In this document: positions 26,405-34,447 of the stretch, one piece after another
Numbering within the stretch: the stretch's first letter is position 1
How the letters are laid out: every line of letters begins with the position of its first letter
Assembly: GCF_015070375.1 (NCBI RefSeq)
Contig: NZ_JADCLL010000002.1
Span: forward strand, 248,001 to 312,000
Direction: 5' to 3'
Length of the DNA: 64,000 nucleotides
DNA from: Nocardioides kribbensis
GTDB lineage: Bacteria; Actinomycetota; Actinomycetes; Propionibacteriales; Nocardioidaceae
Made by a program: the position numbers and the translations under genes
The notes under the pieces: model-generated
Databases searched by the model: none
What the model was told of the DNA's origin: nothing
What the model saw: only the letters and a program-made list of their open reading frames with translations

Positions 26405-27907
26405 GTGCCCGTGCCGTCCCCCCACCGGCCCGGCGACGGGTCCCTGCCCGTGCTGCCCCCCGGTTTCGCCGTCGGCGTGGACGCCGACGGGCTCGGGCTG
26501 ACCCGGGGCCCGGGGCCGCGCGACTGCGCCACCGCGGCCGCCGACGTTGGCCGGCTCGCCGGGCTCGGCGTGACCTCGGCCCGCGTCGCGCTCTCGTGGC
26601 CGCGGCTCCAGCCCAGCGGCGCGGGGCCCCTGGAGGAGACCGAGGCCCGCCACGTCGACCTGCTCCTCGACGCCCTGGCCGCCGCCGGGATCCGACCGTC
26701 GGTGACCCTTCACGACGGCGTGCTGCCCGAGCCGCTGCAGGCCGACGGCGGCTGGCTCAACCGCGCCACCGCCGACCGCCTCGCCGACCTCGCCGCCCTG
26801 GCCGGCGAGCGCTGGGGCGACCGCGTCGAGCACTGGGTGCCGGTGGACCAGCCCGCGCGGCTGCTCGTCGAGGGCCACATGACCGGTCGCGCGGCGCCCG
26901 GCCTCAGCCTCGCCTTCGACGCGCTCCCCGTGGCCCACCACCTGCTGCTCGCCCACGGGCGGGCCGTCCTCGCCCTGCGCGCCACCGCCCGCGGGCGCTC
27001 CCCGGTCGGGCCGACCGGCGGCGGCGCCCCCACCGGTCCCGGCCCCACCGATCCCGCGATCACCGACACCCTCGCCGGCCAGCCGGCCGACCCCCTGGTG
27101 GACCCGGCGGCCGCCGGGCCCAGCATCGGCTGCGCCAACCACCACGCACCCATGTGGCCCGCCAGCGAGGACGTCGCCGACGTCGCCGCCACCAAGCTCC
27201 ACGACGCCCTGTGGAACGCGCTCTTCCTCGAGCCGATGCTGCTCGGCCGCTACCCCGTCGACCTCCAGCCCCTCCTCGAGGGCGTCGTGCGCGACGGCGA
27301 CCTGGCCACCATCCGCCAGCCCCTCGACTTCTACGGCGTCACCTACGACAGCCCGCTCAAGATCGGCATCGCGGGGGAGGAGTCGGAGGTGCCCTTCGAG
27401 CGCTGCGAGCTGCTCGGCTACCCCGAGACCGACGCCGGCACCCCCGTCGTGCCCGACGCGCTGCGCGAGTGGCTCATCATGTTCCGCGCCCGCTACCGCG
27501 CCGCCCTCCCCCCGCTCCAGGTCACGCTCGCGCCCGCCCCGTACGTCGAGCCCGCGACCCTCGCCGACGCCGGCACCCCCGTGGCCACCACGCTCGCCCC
27601 CGATGGCCCTGACGGCCCTGACGGCTCTGACGGCCCCGACCTGCCCGTCGACCCCCGCACCAGCCGCCTCGAGGGCCACCTGCGGGCCGTGGCCACCGCG
27701 GTGCAGCGCGGCGTCGACGTCCGCGCCCTCCACGTCGGACCGCTGCTCGACCAGGCAGCGGCGTCCGCGACCGACGCCGGGCCCGCCGGCGCGCTCGCCC
27801 CGGTGGGCCTGCTGGCGGTCGACCCGGTCGACGGCGCGCGCACGCCGCGCCCGGCCTACCACTGGCTGGCCGCCGTCGTCGGTGCCCAGACCCGCTCCCT
27901 GGGCTGA
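26405..27907 (+). CDS. GH1-fold protein lacking both catalytic glutamates (probable pseudoenzyme)
   Basis: 500 residues from a GTG; GTG codons at 26411 and 26450 are alternatives. The GH1 barrel is clear: FAVGVDADGLG, LGVTSARVALSWPRLQP, GHMTGRAAPG, NHHAPMWPASEDVADVAATK, FLEPMLLGRYP and LDFYGVTYDSP align with beta-glucosidases in order. The acid/base motif TLNEP is PVDQP here (Gln149), and the nucleophile motif TENG is TLAP (about 374-377). Both catalytic Glu are therefore absent and ordinary retaining hydrolysis is unlikely. A Pro/Gly linker (200-240) and a DGPDGPDGSDGPD tract are insertions. It may bind sugars or glycolipids, or have another activity. Confidence 0.85.
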   Translation: MPVPSPHRPGDGSLPVLPPGFAVGVDADGLGLTRGPGPRDCATAAADVGRLAGLGVTSARVALSWPRLQPSGAGPLEETEARHVDLLLDALAAAGIRPSVTLHDGVLPEPLQADGGWLNRATADRLADLAALAGERWGDRVEHWVPVDQPARLLVEGHMTGRAAPGLSLAFDALPVAHHLLLAHGRAVLALRATARGRSPVGPTGGGAPTGPGPTDPAITDTLAGQPADPLVDPAAAGPSIGCANHHAPMWPASEDVADVAATKLHDALWNALFLEPMLLGRYPVDLQPLLEGVVRDGDLATIRQPLDFYGVTYDSPLKIGIAGEESEVPFERCELLGYPETDAGTPVVPDALREWLIMFRARYRAALPPLQVTLAPAPYVEPATLADAGTPVATTLAPDGPDGPDGSDGPDLPVDPRTSRLEGHLRAVATAVQRGVDVRALHVGPLLDQAAASATDAGPAGALAPVGLLAVDPVDGARTPRPAYHWLAAVVGAQTRSLG

Positions 27908-28007
27908 GCGGCCGCCGCGCCCTGGCGGCGTCCCCGCGCGGCGCACCACCCGCGACGACGACCCGCGGCGACCCCGCCGGGGGCCACGCGTCGTTAGGCT
28001 GTCGCGC

Positions 28008-29135
28008 ATGTCGTCCGAGACCCCGGGGTCCACCCCCACCCCCGAGCCCGGCTCCGACCCCGCGGCGCCCGTCGACGCGGCCGACCCGCTGGCCGACGCG
28101 CCGCCCGTGCCCCGCCGGATCGTCTTCGTGGTCGGCTCGGGCCGCAGCGGCACGAGCACCATGGCCGGCACCCTCCAGGCGCTCGGCATGCACGTGCCCC
28201 AGCCCGAGGTCGTGGCCGACGAGACCAACCCCAAGGGCTTCGGCGAGCCGCAGTGGGTCGTCGACTTCCACGACGAGCTGCTCAAGCGCTGCAACGTGCA
28301 GGTCTCCGACGGCCGGCCCTCGGCGTGGTTCGAGTCGGGCAAGCTGGCCACCTTCGGCCCGCTGCGCACCCGGCTGCACACCTGGCTGGAGGAGCAGTTC
28401 GTCGAGGGCGGGCCCGAGCTGGTCGTCAAGGACCCGCGCATGGCGTGGTTCCTCGGCCTGTGGCGCGCGGCCGCGCTGCGCTGCGACGCGACGCCGGCGT
28501 ACGTCACCATGCTCCGCCCGCCGACCGAGGTCGTGGGGAGCAAGCAGAAGTACTACTCCTCGAAGTTCGGCGAGATCAGCCGCACCGCCGCCTGGGTCAA
28601 CATGATGCTCCACACCGAGCGCTCCACGCGCGGCTCGGTGCGCGCCTTCGTGCGCTACGGCGACCTGCTGCAGGACTGGACGGTGCCGGTCTTCGGCGTC
28701 GGGCAGCGCTTCGACCTCGACGCGGTCAAGTCGGCCTCGGCAAACGACATCCGAGCGGTGCACCAGTTCATCGACCCCAACCTGCGCCGCGTGCAGCTGA
28801 CCTGGGACGACGTCCAGGTGCCGCGCCGCCTGCGCGAGATCGCCCAGGAGTCGTGGGTGGCCCTCGACCGGCTCGCCGACGACGACGGCGACGTCGCCGC
28901 GACCCACGAGCGCCTCGACGAGCTGCGCGCCGCCTACGCCGAGCTCTACGACGAGTCGGCCGCCATCGCCGAGTCGGCCGCGCTCGCCGCCCGCCGCGAG
29001 GCCCTGGCCAAGGTCGCGCCTCCGCAGACCGCGAGCGACGGCGGGCGCGCCGACAAGGTGCCCCACAAGGTCCGCGCCCTGGTGCCGCCCTCGGTGCGCC
29101 GGGGCCTGCGCAAGGCCGCGGGCAGGTCGCGATGA
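28008..29135 (+). CDS. Sulfotransferase-family protein
   Basis: 375 residues. An acidic/Pro leader precedes IVFVVGSGRSGTST (38-51), the PAPS 5-prime phosphosulfate loop. KDPRMAWFLGLWR matches the 3-prime phosphate site, and SKQKYYSSKFGEISRTAAWV lies in the acceptor region. The C-terminus is a charged helical tail ending in basic residues. It should transfer sulfate from PAPS to a carbohydrate or lipid glycan hydroxyl. Its stop overlaps the ATG of the downstream glycosyltransferase (ATGA), so the two are coupled. A TAGGCT -10 (27995-28000) lies 7 nt before the ATG. No signal peptide, so it is cytoplasmic or peripheral. Confidence 0.85.
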   Translation: MSSETPGSTPTPEPGSDPAAPVDAADPLADAPPVPRRIVFVVGSGRSGTSTMAGTLQALGMHVPQPEVVADETNPKGFGEPQWVVDFHDELLKRCNVQVSDGRPSAWFESGKLATFGPLRTRLHTWLEEQFVEGGPELVVKDPRMAWFLGLWRAAALRCDATPAYVTMLRPPTEVVGSKQKYYSSKFGEISRTAAWVNMMLHTERSTRGSVRAFVRYGDLLQDWTVPVFGVGQRFDLDAVKSASANDIRAVHQFIDPNLRRVQLTWDDVQVPRRLREIAQESWVALDRLADDDGDVAATHERLDELRAAYAELYDESAAIAESAALAARREALAKVAPPQTASDGGRADKVPHKVRALVPPSVRRGLRKAAGRSR

Positions 29136-30061
29136 GCCCGGTGCGTGGCGCCGACATCCCCTGCCTGGAGGGCGACCCGACCTACGACGTGCGCTGGCCG
29201 TGGCGCCAGGGCCGACTCACCCCCGGGCTGACCTGCGTCTTCCGGATGCGCAACGAGGCCCACAACCTGCCGTGGGTGCTGCCCGGGATGCTCGAGGCGG
29301 TGCAGCACGTCATCGTCGTCGACAACCTCTCCGACGACGGCACCGCCGAGGAGGCCCGCCGCATCGCCGACGAGCTCGGCGCCGGTGAGCGGCTCACCGT
29401 GCTCGACTACCCCTTCCAGGTCGCCCGGGCCGGCACCGAGCACCTGGCCACCCCGCCCGACTCGGTGCACTCGCTGACCCACTTCTACAACTGGTCGCTC
29501 TCCCAGGTCCGCACGTCCTACTCGATGAAGTGGGACGGCGACATGGTGCTCACCCGCGAGGGCGTCGCCCTGCTGGCCGACCTGTCGTGGCAGCTGGAGG
29601 AGTCGGGGGCCGTGGTCGCCCTGCCGCGCCACCCGCTCACCGTCGAGAGCGACTCGGTGGCCTGGCTCGACCTCGGCTACCGCTTCCTGGAGCCGTGGGT
29701 CTACCCGATGGGCCCGGAGTTCACGTTCGTCAAGGCCTTCGAGTGGGAGGTGCGCGAGTTCCCCGACGACTCCGACCGCATCATCGCCCCCGAGGGGATG
29801 GTCGTGGAGCTGAAGTGGCTCGACCGCGACGAGTTCACCCACTGGACCTCGACCACCGACTTCGACTCCTCCCGCGCCCCCCGCAAGCGGCGCGAGTGGG
29901 AGGTCTTCACCGCCCTGAGCGAGGGCCGCGGCGAGGAGCTGCTCGGCTTGCACCGCATCGAGGCGCCCCCCGGCGTGCACGTGATCGACCACGTGACCCG
30001 CACCTGGCTGCCCCAGGCCCCCCGCCCGCTCGTGCGGCGCCGCGGCCGCTTCAACGTCTGA
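29132..30061 (+). CDS. Glycosyltransferase family 2-like protein
   Basis: 309 residues, translationally coupled to the sulfotransferase. The fold is GT-A: TCVFRMRNEAHNLPWVLPGM near the start, VIVVDNLSDDGTAEEARRIA as nucleotide-binding loop, and KWDGDMVLT, whose DGD (135-137) supplies the metal-binding DxD. The C-terminal half (HWTSTTDFDSSRAPRKRREW) is conserved-looking but unassigned. It lacks membrane segments. Linked to a sulfotransferase, it could build or decorate a sulfated surface glycan; the donor and acceptor are unknown. Confidence 0.82.
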   Translation: MSPVRGADIPCLEGDPTYDVRWPWRQGRLTPGLTCVFRMRNEAHNLPWVLPGMLEAVQHVIVVDNLSDDGTAEEARRIADELGAGERLTVLDYPFQVARAGTEHLATPPDSVHSLTHFYNWSLSQVRTSYSMKWDGDMVLTREGVALLADLSWQLEESGAVVALPRHPLTVESDSVAWLDLGYRFLEPWVYPMGPEFTFVKAFEWEVREFPDDSDRIIAPEGMVVELKWLDRDEFTHWTSTTDFDSSRAPRKRREWEVFTALSEGRGEELLGLHRIEAPPGVHVIDHVTRTWLPQAPRPLVRRRGRFNV

Positions 30062-30085
30062 GCCGAGGGGTCCGGCTGCCGCCGC

Positions 30086-31498
30086 TCAGGGCCGGCGGCC
30101 CATCCCCCGCACGGTGAACCCGTGCTCGCGCCACAGCGCGGCGTCGAGGGCGTTGCGCCCGTCGAGCAGCTGCTTGCGCCGCACGACCCGGCCCACCTCG
30201 GCCACGTCGACCTCGCGGTAGTCGCCCCACTCGGTGAGGTGCAGCAGCAGGTCGGCGTCGCGGCAGGCCTCGAGCGGGGAGTCGGCGTAGGTCAGCGTCG
30301 GGTACGCCGCGCGCGCCGTGCCGCCCGCGGCGGGGTCGTGCACGGTGACGGTCGCGCCGCGCAGGTGCAGCCTGCCGGCGATCGAGAGCGCCGGTGAGTC
30401 GCGCACGTCGTCGCTGTCGGGCTTGAAGGCCGCGCCCCACACCGCGATCCGGGTCCGGGTGACGCTGCCGCCGAGCAGGGCGGTCGACAGCTGCACGACG
30501 CGCTGGCGCTGGCGCTGGTTGATGGCGTCGACCTGGCGCAGGAAGGACATGGTGTCCTCGACCCCGAGCTCCCCGGCGCGGTGGACGAAGGCGCGGATGT
30601 CCTTGGGCAGGCAGCCGCCCCCGAAGCCGATCCCGGCGCGCAGGAAGCGGTGGCCGATGCGGGCGTCGTGGCCCAGCGCCTCGGCGAGGTCGACGACGTC
30701 GGCGCCGGCGGCCTCGCAGACCTCGCTGACGGCGTTGACGAAGGAGATCTTGGTGGCCAGGAACGCGTTGGCGGCGACCTTGACCAGCTCGGCGGTCGCG
30801 AGGTCGGTGACCACCAGCGGGCAGCCGGCGTCGACCTGCGGGGCGTAGAGCTCGCGCAGCAGCTTCTCGGCGCGCTCGGAGGCCACGCCGACCACGACCC
30901 GGTCGGGGCGCAGGGTGTCGGCGATCGCGAAGCCCTCGCGCAGGAACTCCGGGCTCCAGGCCAGGTCGACGTCGTCGGGGGCCGGGCAGCGCGCGGCCAG
31001 GGTGGCCGCCAGCGAGGCGGCCGTGCCGACCGGCACCGTGGACTTGCCGACGACCAGGGCGGGCCGGTCGAGGTGGGGCGCCAGCGACGCCACCGCGGCC
31101 TCCACGTGGGAGGTGTCGGCGCCGAGGCTGTCGCCGCGCTGCGGGGTGCCGACGCAGACGAAGTGCACGTCGCCGAAGGCCCCGGCCTCGGCGTAGGAGT
31201 CGGTGAACCGCAGTCGCCCCGAGGCCACGTGGCGCGCCAGCAGCTCGGCCAGGCCCGGCTCGTGGAAGGGCACCCGGCCGGTCTGCAGCGCCGCCAGCCG
31301 CGCGGGGTCGACCTCGACGCCGAGCACCTCGTGGCCCAGCTCGGCCATGCAGGCCGCGTGGGTGGCACCGAGGTAGCCGCAGCCGATCACCACGAGGCGC
31401 CGGCGCGACTCCGGCGGCAGCTCGACGGTGCCGGTGCCGGTGGCGGGGGAGGGCCGGCCCGTCGGCCGGTCGGTCGCGGGCGTCGCCGGGAGGGTCAT
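30086..31498 (-). CDS. UDP-glucose 6-dehydrogenase
   Basis: 470 residues. After a Pro/Thr-rich leader, the NAD motif is VVIGCGYLGATHAACMAELG. FHEPGLAEL, KSTVPVGT and SPEFLREGFAI are UGDH hallmarks, and the catalytic Cys296 is in GFGGGCLPKDIRAF. The C-terminal UDP domain has WGAAFKPDSDDVRDSPAL. It oxidises UDP-glucose to UDP-glucuronate, supplying acidic sugars for surface polysaccharide. It is convergent with the sulfotransferase/glycosyltransferase pair, separated by 24 bp, which strengthens the idea of a local glycan locus. It follows the MalY-like gene on the same strand by 25 bp and may share its transcript. Confidence 0.95.
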   Translation of the reverse strand: MTLPATPATDRPTGRPSPATGTGTVELPPESRRRLVVIGCGYLGATHAACMAELGHEVLGVEVDPARLAALQTGRVPFHEPGLAELLARHVASGRLRFTDSYAEAGAFGDVHFVCVGTPQRGDSLGADTSHVEAAVASLAPHLDRPALVVGKSTVPVGTAASLAATLAARCPAPDDVDLAWSPEFLREGFAIADTLRPDRVVVGVASERAEKLLRELYAPQVDAGCPLVVTDLATAELVKVAANAFLATKISFVNAVSEVCEAAGADVVDLAEALGHDARIGHRFLRAGIGFGGGCLPKDIRAFVHRAGELGVEDTMSFLRQVDAINQRQRQRVVQLSTALLGGSVTRTRIAVWGAAFKPDSDDVRDSPALSIAGRLHLRGATVTVHDPAAGGTARAAYPTLTYADSPLEACRDADLLLHLTEWGDYREVDVAEVGRVVRRKQLLDGRNALDAALWREHGFTVRGMGRRP

Positions 31499-31523
31499 GG
31501 CCCCAGTCAGACGCCCCCGCGGA

Positions 31524-32669
31524 TCAACGAGGTGACAGCGCCACGGCCAGGCGACGAACGATCTCCGACAGCCGGGTGGCGCTGGTCGCGACGTTGAGCC
31601 GGGCGTGACCGACCAGCCCGGGGTGGTAGTCGTGGCCGGGCGCCAGCCGCACCCGCCCGCGCTCCAGCGCCACCGCGGCCGGGTCGTCGTGGCCGGAGGA
31701 CCGCAGGTCGAGCCAGGCGAGGTAGGTCGCCTCCAGCGGCCTCATCCGCGCCGCCGGCAGGTGCTCGGCCAGCAGGTCGGCCAGCAGGCTGCGCTGCTCG
31801 TCGAGGCGCACCAGCAGCGCGTCGAGCCACGCGTCGCCCTCGGTGTAGGCCGCCACCGAGGCCACCACGCCGAGGGAGGACCACGAGTCGTTGCGCACCA
31901 TCGGCACGGCCGTGAGCCGGGCGTGGGTGGCGGCGTCGCCGCTCACCACCTGCGCGCACTTCAGCCCCGCGGTGTTGAAGGCCTTGCTCGCCGCCACCAG
32001 GGCCACGGCGTGGTCGGCGGTGCCCTCCAGCGAGAGGTACGGCACGTGCTCGGCGCCGGGCAGCACCAGCGGCGCGTGGATCTCGTCGCTGACCACCCGC
32101 GCCCCGTGGCGCACCACCAGGTCGCGCACGGCCTCCAGCTCCGCGCGGGTGTGCACGTGGCCGCAGGGGTTGTGCGGCTGGGTCAGCAGCAGGGTGCGCG
32201 CCCCGCGCTCCAGCAGCCGCTCGAGGTGGTCGAGGTCGAGCGCGTAGGCGTCGCCGTCGGGGGTCACCGGCAGGTCCCACCGCTCGCGTCCGGTCACCCC
32301 GGGCAGGTCCAGCTGGGGTGCGTAGGCCGGCAGCGGCAGCACCACGGGGCCGGGGTCGCTCAGCGCGTCGAGCACCAGCCGCACCCCGGCGCTGACGTCG
32401 ACGGTCGGCAGCACCAGCCCGGGGTCGACCTCCCACCCGTGGCGGCGCCGCGCGAACCCGGCGTACGCCGCGCCGAGCGCGCCGCCGTCGTGCTCGAGCG
32501 CGGGGTAGCCGGTCACGCCGCGCTCCACCGCCTCGTGCAGGGCGCGGGTGATGGCCGGCGCCACCGCGTAGTCCATCTCGGCCACCCAGGCCGGCAGCAC
32601 GTCGTCGGGCACGGCCCACTTGTTGACCAGCGCGGCGCGCGCCTCGGCGTCGGTGAGGTCGCGGATCAT
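31524..32669 (-). CDS. MalY/PatB-type PLP aminotransferase or cystathionine beta-lyase
   Basis: 381 residues of the class I/II aminotransferase fold. VNKWAVPDDVLPAWVAEMDY is the typical MalY/PatB beginning. TQPHNPCGHVHTRAEL and VVSDEIHAPL contact PLP, and the Schiff-base Lys229 is in AASKAFNTAGLK. Family members split cystathionine or other C-S conjugates, giving a thiol, ammonia and a keto acid. TAGCGT (32681-32676) lies 6 nt before the ATG within the palindrome GACGCTAGCGTC, which suggests a leaderless and possibly repressed promoter. Confidence 0.9.
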   Translation of the reverse strand: MIRDLTDAEARAALVNKWAVPDDVLPAWVAEMDYAVAPAITRALHEAVERGVTGYPALEHDGGALGAAYAGFARRRHGWEVDPGLVLPTVDVSAGVRLVLDALSDPGPVVLPLPAYAPQLDLPGVTGRERWDLPVTPDGDAYALDLDHLERLLERGARTLLLTQPHNPCGHVHTRAELEAVRDLVVRHGARVVSDEIHAPLVLPGAEHVPYLSLEGTADHAVALVAASKAFNTAGLKCAQVVSGDAATHARLTAVPMVRNDSWSSLGVVASVAAYTEGDAWLDALLVRLDEQRSLLADLLAEHLPAARMRPLEATYLAWLDLRSSGHDDPAAVALERGRVRLAPGHDYHPGLVGHARLNVATSATRLSEIVRRLAVALSPR

Positions 32670-32713
32670 GCCCCGACGCTAGCGTCCGGGGCCCGGCGGT
32701 CCGCTGCCGTCGC

Positions 32714-34249
32714 TCACGCGTCGCGCAGGTCGTCGCGCAGGACACGCTTGAGCAGCTTGCCGCTCTGGTTGCGCGGCAGCTCCCCGACCAGGTGCACCCG
32801 CTTGGGCACCTTGAAGGCGGCCAGCCGGGTCCGGGCGTGGGCGACGAGCTCGTCGGGCTCGACGGTGTGTCCCTCGCGGACCACGACGACGGCGGTGACG
32901 GCCTCGATCCAGCGGTCGTCGGGCATGGCGACGACGGCGACCTCGGCCACGGCCGGATGGGTGTAGAGGGCGTCCTCGACCTCGCGGGAGGCCACCAGCA
33001 CCCCGCCGGTGTTGATGACGTCCTTGATCCGGTCGACGACGGTGAGGTAGCCCTCGGCGTCGCGGGTGACCATGTCGCCGGAGTGGAACCACCCGTCGAC
33101 GAAGGCCTCCGCGGTGGCCTCGGGCTTGCCCCAGTAGCCCGTGCACAGCTGCGGGGAGCGGTAGAGCAGCTCGCCGGCGGTGCCGGGCTCGACGTCGGCG
33201 CCGGTCTCGTCGACCACCCGGGCCTCGACGAAGAGCACGGTGCGACCGCACGAGTCGGGGCGCTCGGCGTGCTCCTCGGGGCCGAGCACGGAGGCCAGCG
33301 GCCCGATCTCGCTCTGCCCGAAGCAGTTGTAGAACGCCAGCCCGGGCAGTCGCTCCTGGAGGCGGGCCAGCACGGGCCCGGGCATGATCGAGGCGCCGTA
33401 GAAGGCCTTGCGCAGCGAGGACAGGTCGCGGGTGGCGAGGTCGGGGTGGTTGGCCAGCGGCACCCATACGGTGGGGGCGAGGAAGAGCGCGCCGTGGCCG
33501 TGCTCCTCGACGCGGCGCAGCACCTCGGGCACGTCGGGGCGCGGCATCAGGTGGTTGGTGGCGCCGACGGCGAGGTAGGGCAGCAGGAACACGTGCATGC
33601 CGGCGGAGTGGTAGAGCGGCATGCAGTGCAGCGGGTCGTCGCCCTCGTGGCAGGCCAGCGCGACGACGGTGGAGACGTACTCGTGCACCAGCGCGCGGTG
33701 GGTCATCATCGCGCCCTTGGGAGCCGAGGTCGTGCCGGAGGTGTAGAGCAGCTGCACCAGGTCGGTGTCGGCGACGGGCTGCGGCAGGTCGAGCCTCGGC
33801 ACCTCCCCGCTCGCCCACCGCTCCAGCATCGCCCCGTCCTCGCCGTGCAGCGCGTGCACCTGCTCCACCGAGGTGGTCGCGCGCACGGCCTCGACCCCCG
33901 CCCGGAGGGCGGGGTCGACCAGGGCGACCCGGGCGCCGGAGTCGGTGAGCAGGTAGGCCAGCTCGTCGCCGGCGAGGGCGTAGTTGACCGGCACGTGCAC
34001 GAGCCCGGCGCGGGCGCAGCCGAGGAAGGCCAGCAGGTAGGCGTCGGAGTTGGCGCCCACGGTGGCCACGCGGTCGCCGCGCTCCAGGCCCAGGGTCAGC
34101 AGGTGCGCCGCGGCCCGGGTCACCGCGGCGTCGAGGTCGGCGTAGGTCCAGCGGCGCTCGTCGAAGACCAGCGCGGTGCGCGCGGCCCAGCGCAGGGCGG
34201 AGCGGCGCAGCACGTCGTCGACGGTGCTGGAGCGGACGTCGGGGCTCAC
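32714..34249 (-). CDS. Acyl-CoA synthetase (long-chain fatty acid--CoA ligase family)
   Basis: 511 residues from a GTG with AGGAGA 4 nt upstream. The adenylate-forming motifs are complete: LLYTSGTTSAPKGAMMTH (A3), FYNCFGQSEIG (A5), GWFHSGDMVTRDAEGYLTVV (A7), DRIKDVINTGGVLVASREVE (A8) and the catalytic Lys region NQSGKLLKRVLR (A10). It activates a carboxylic acid to its CoA thioester via an acyl-AMP. Chain-length preference cannot be read. It is divergent from the SDR/TetR pair and part of a neighbourhood rich in beta-oxidation genes. The leader contains a 13-bp tandem repeat. Confidence 0.92.
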   Translation of the reverse strand: MSPDVRSSTVDDVLRRSALRWAARTALVFDERRWTYADLDAAVTRAAAHLLTLGLERGDRVATVGANSDAYLLAFLGCARAGLVHVPVNYALAGDELAYLLTDSGARVALVDPALRAGVEAVRATTSVEQVHALHGEDGAMLERWASGEVPRLDLPQPVADTDLVQLLYTSGTTSAPKGAMMTHRALVHEYVSTVVALACHEGDDPLHCMPLYHSAGMHVFLLPYLAVGATNHLMPRPDVPEVLRRVEEHGHGALFLAPTVWVPLANHPDLATRDLSSLRKAFYGASIMPGPVLARLQERLPGLAFYNCFGQSEIGPLASVLGPEEHAERPDSCGRTVLFVEARVVDETGADVEPGTAGELLYRSPQLCTGYWGKPEATAEAFVDGWFHSGDMVTRDAEGYLTVVDRIKDVINTGGVLVASREVEDALYTHPAVAEVAVVAMPDDRWIEAVTAVVVVREGHTVEPDELVAHARTRLAAFKVPKRVHLVGELPRNQSGKLLKRVLRDDLRDA

Positions 34250-34259
34250 GGGGTCTCCT

Positions 34260-34318
34260 GGGGTGGACGACTGGGGTGGACGACTGGGGCGGACGACCGG
34301 GGTGGACGACCGGGGTGG
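34260..34318. repeat. 13-bp tandem repeat upstream of the acyl-CoA synthetase
   Basis: Four complete units of GGGGTGGACGACT (one with C for T at position 5, the last two ending in C) and a partial fifth. The tract starts 11 bp from the synthetase start codon, just beyond its ribosome site, so copy-number change would alter the leader. Confidence 0.85.
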
Positions 34319-34342
34319 CGGCACGGTGGCCGGCGACGGGCG

Positions 34343-34418
34343 TGACGCACGTCATGCCGCGGACGGTACCAACTCATAACAGTCAGCGTTGACCGTCATC
34401 GCCCGCGCCTCCTACCGT
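34343..34418 (+). promoter_or_regulatory. Promoter and operator region of the SDR/TetR operon
   Basis: TTGACC (34389-34394), an 18-bp spacer and TACCGT (34413-34418) form a convincing sigma-A promoter, followed by GAGGAG and a GTG at 34448. The dyad GTCA-GCGT-TGAC (34383-34394) overlaps the -35, and TGACG-CA-CGTCA lies at 34343-34354. Either could bind the TetR protein encoded downstream. Confidence 0.65.
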
Positions 34419-34447
34419 GGCCGGACACCGACCCGAGGAGACTCCCC

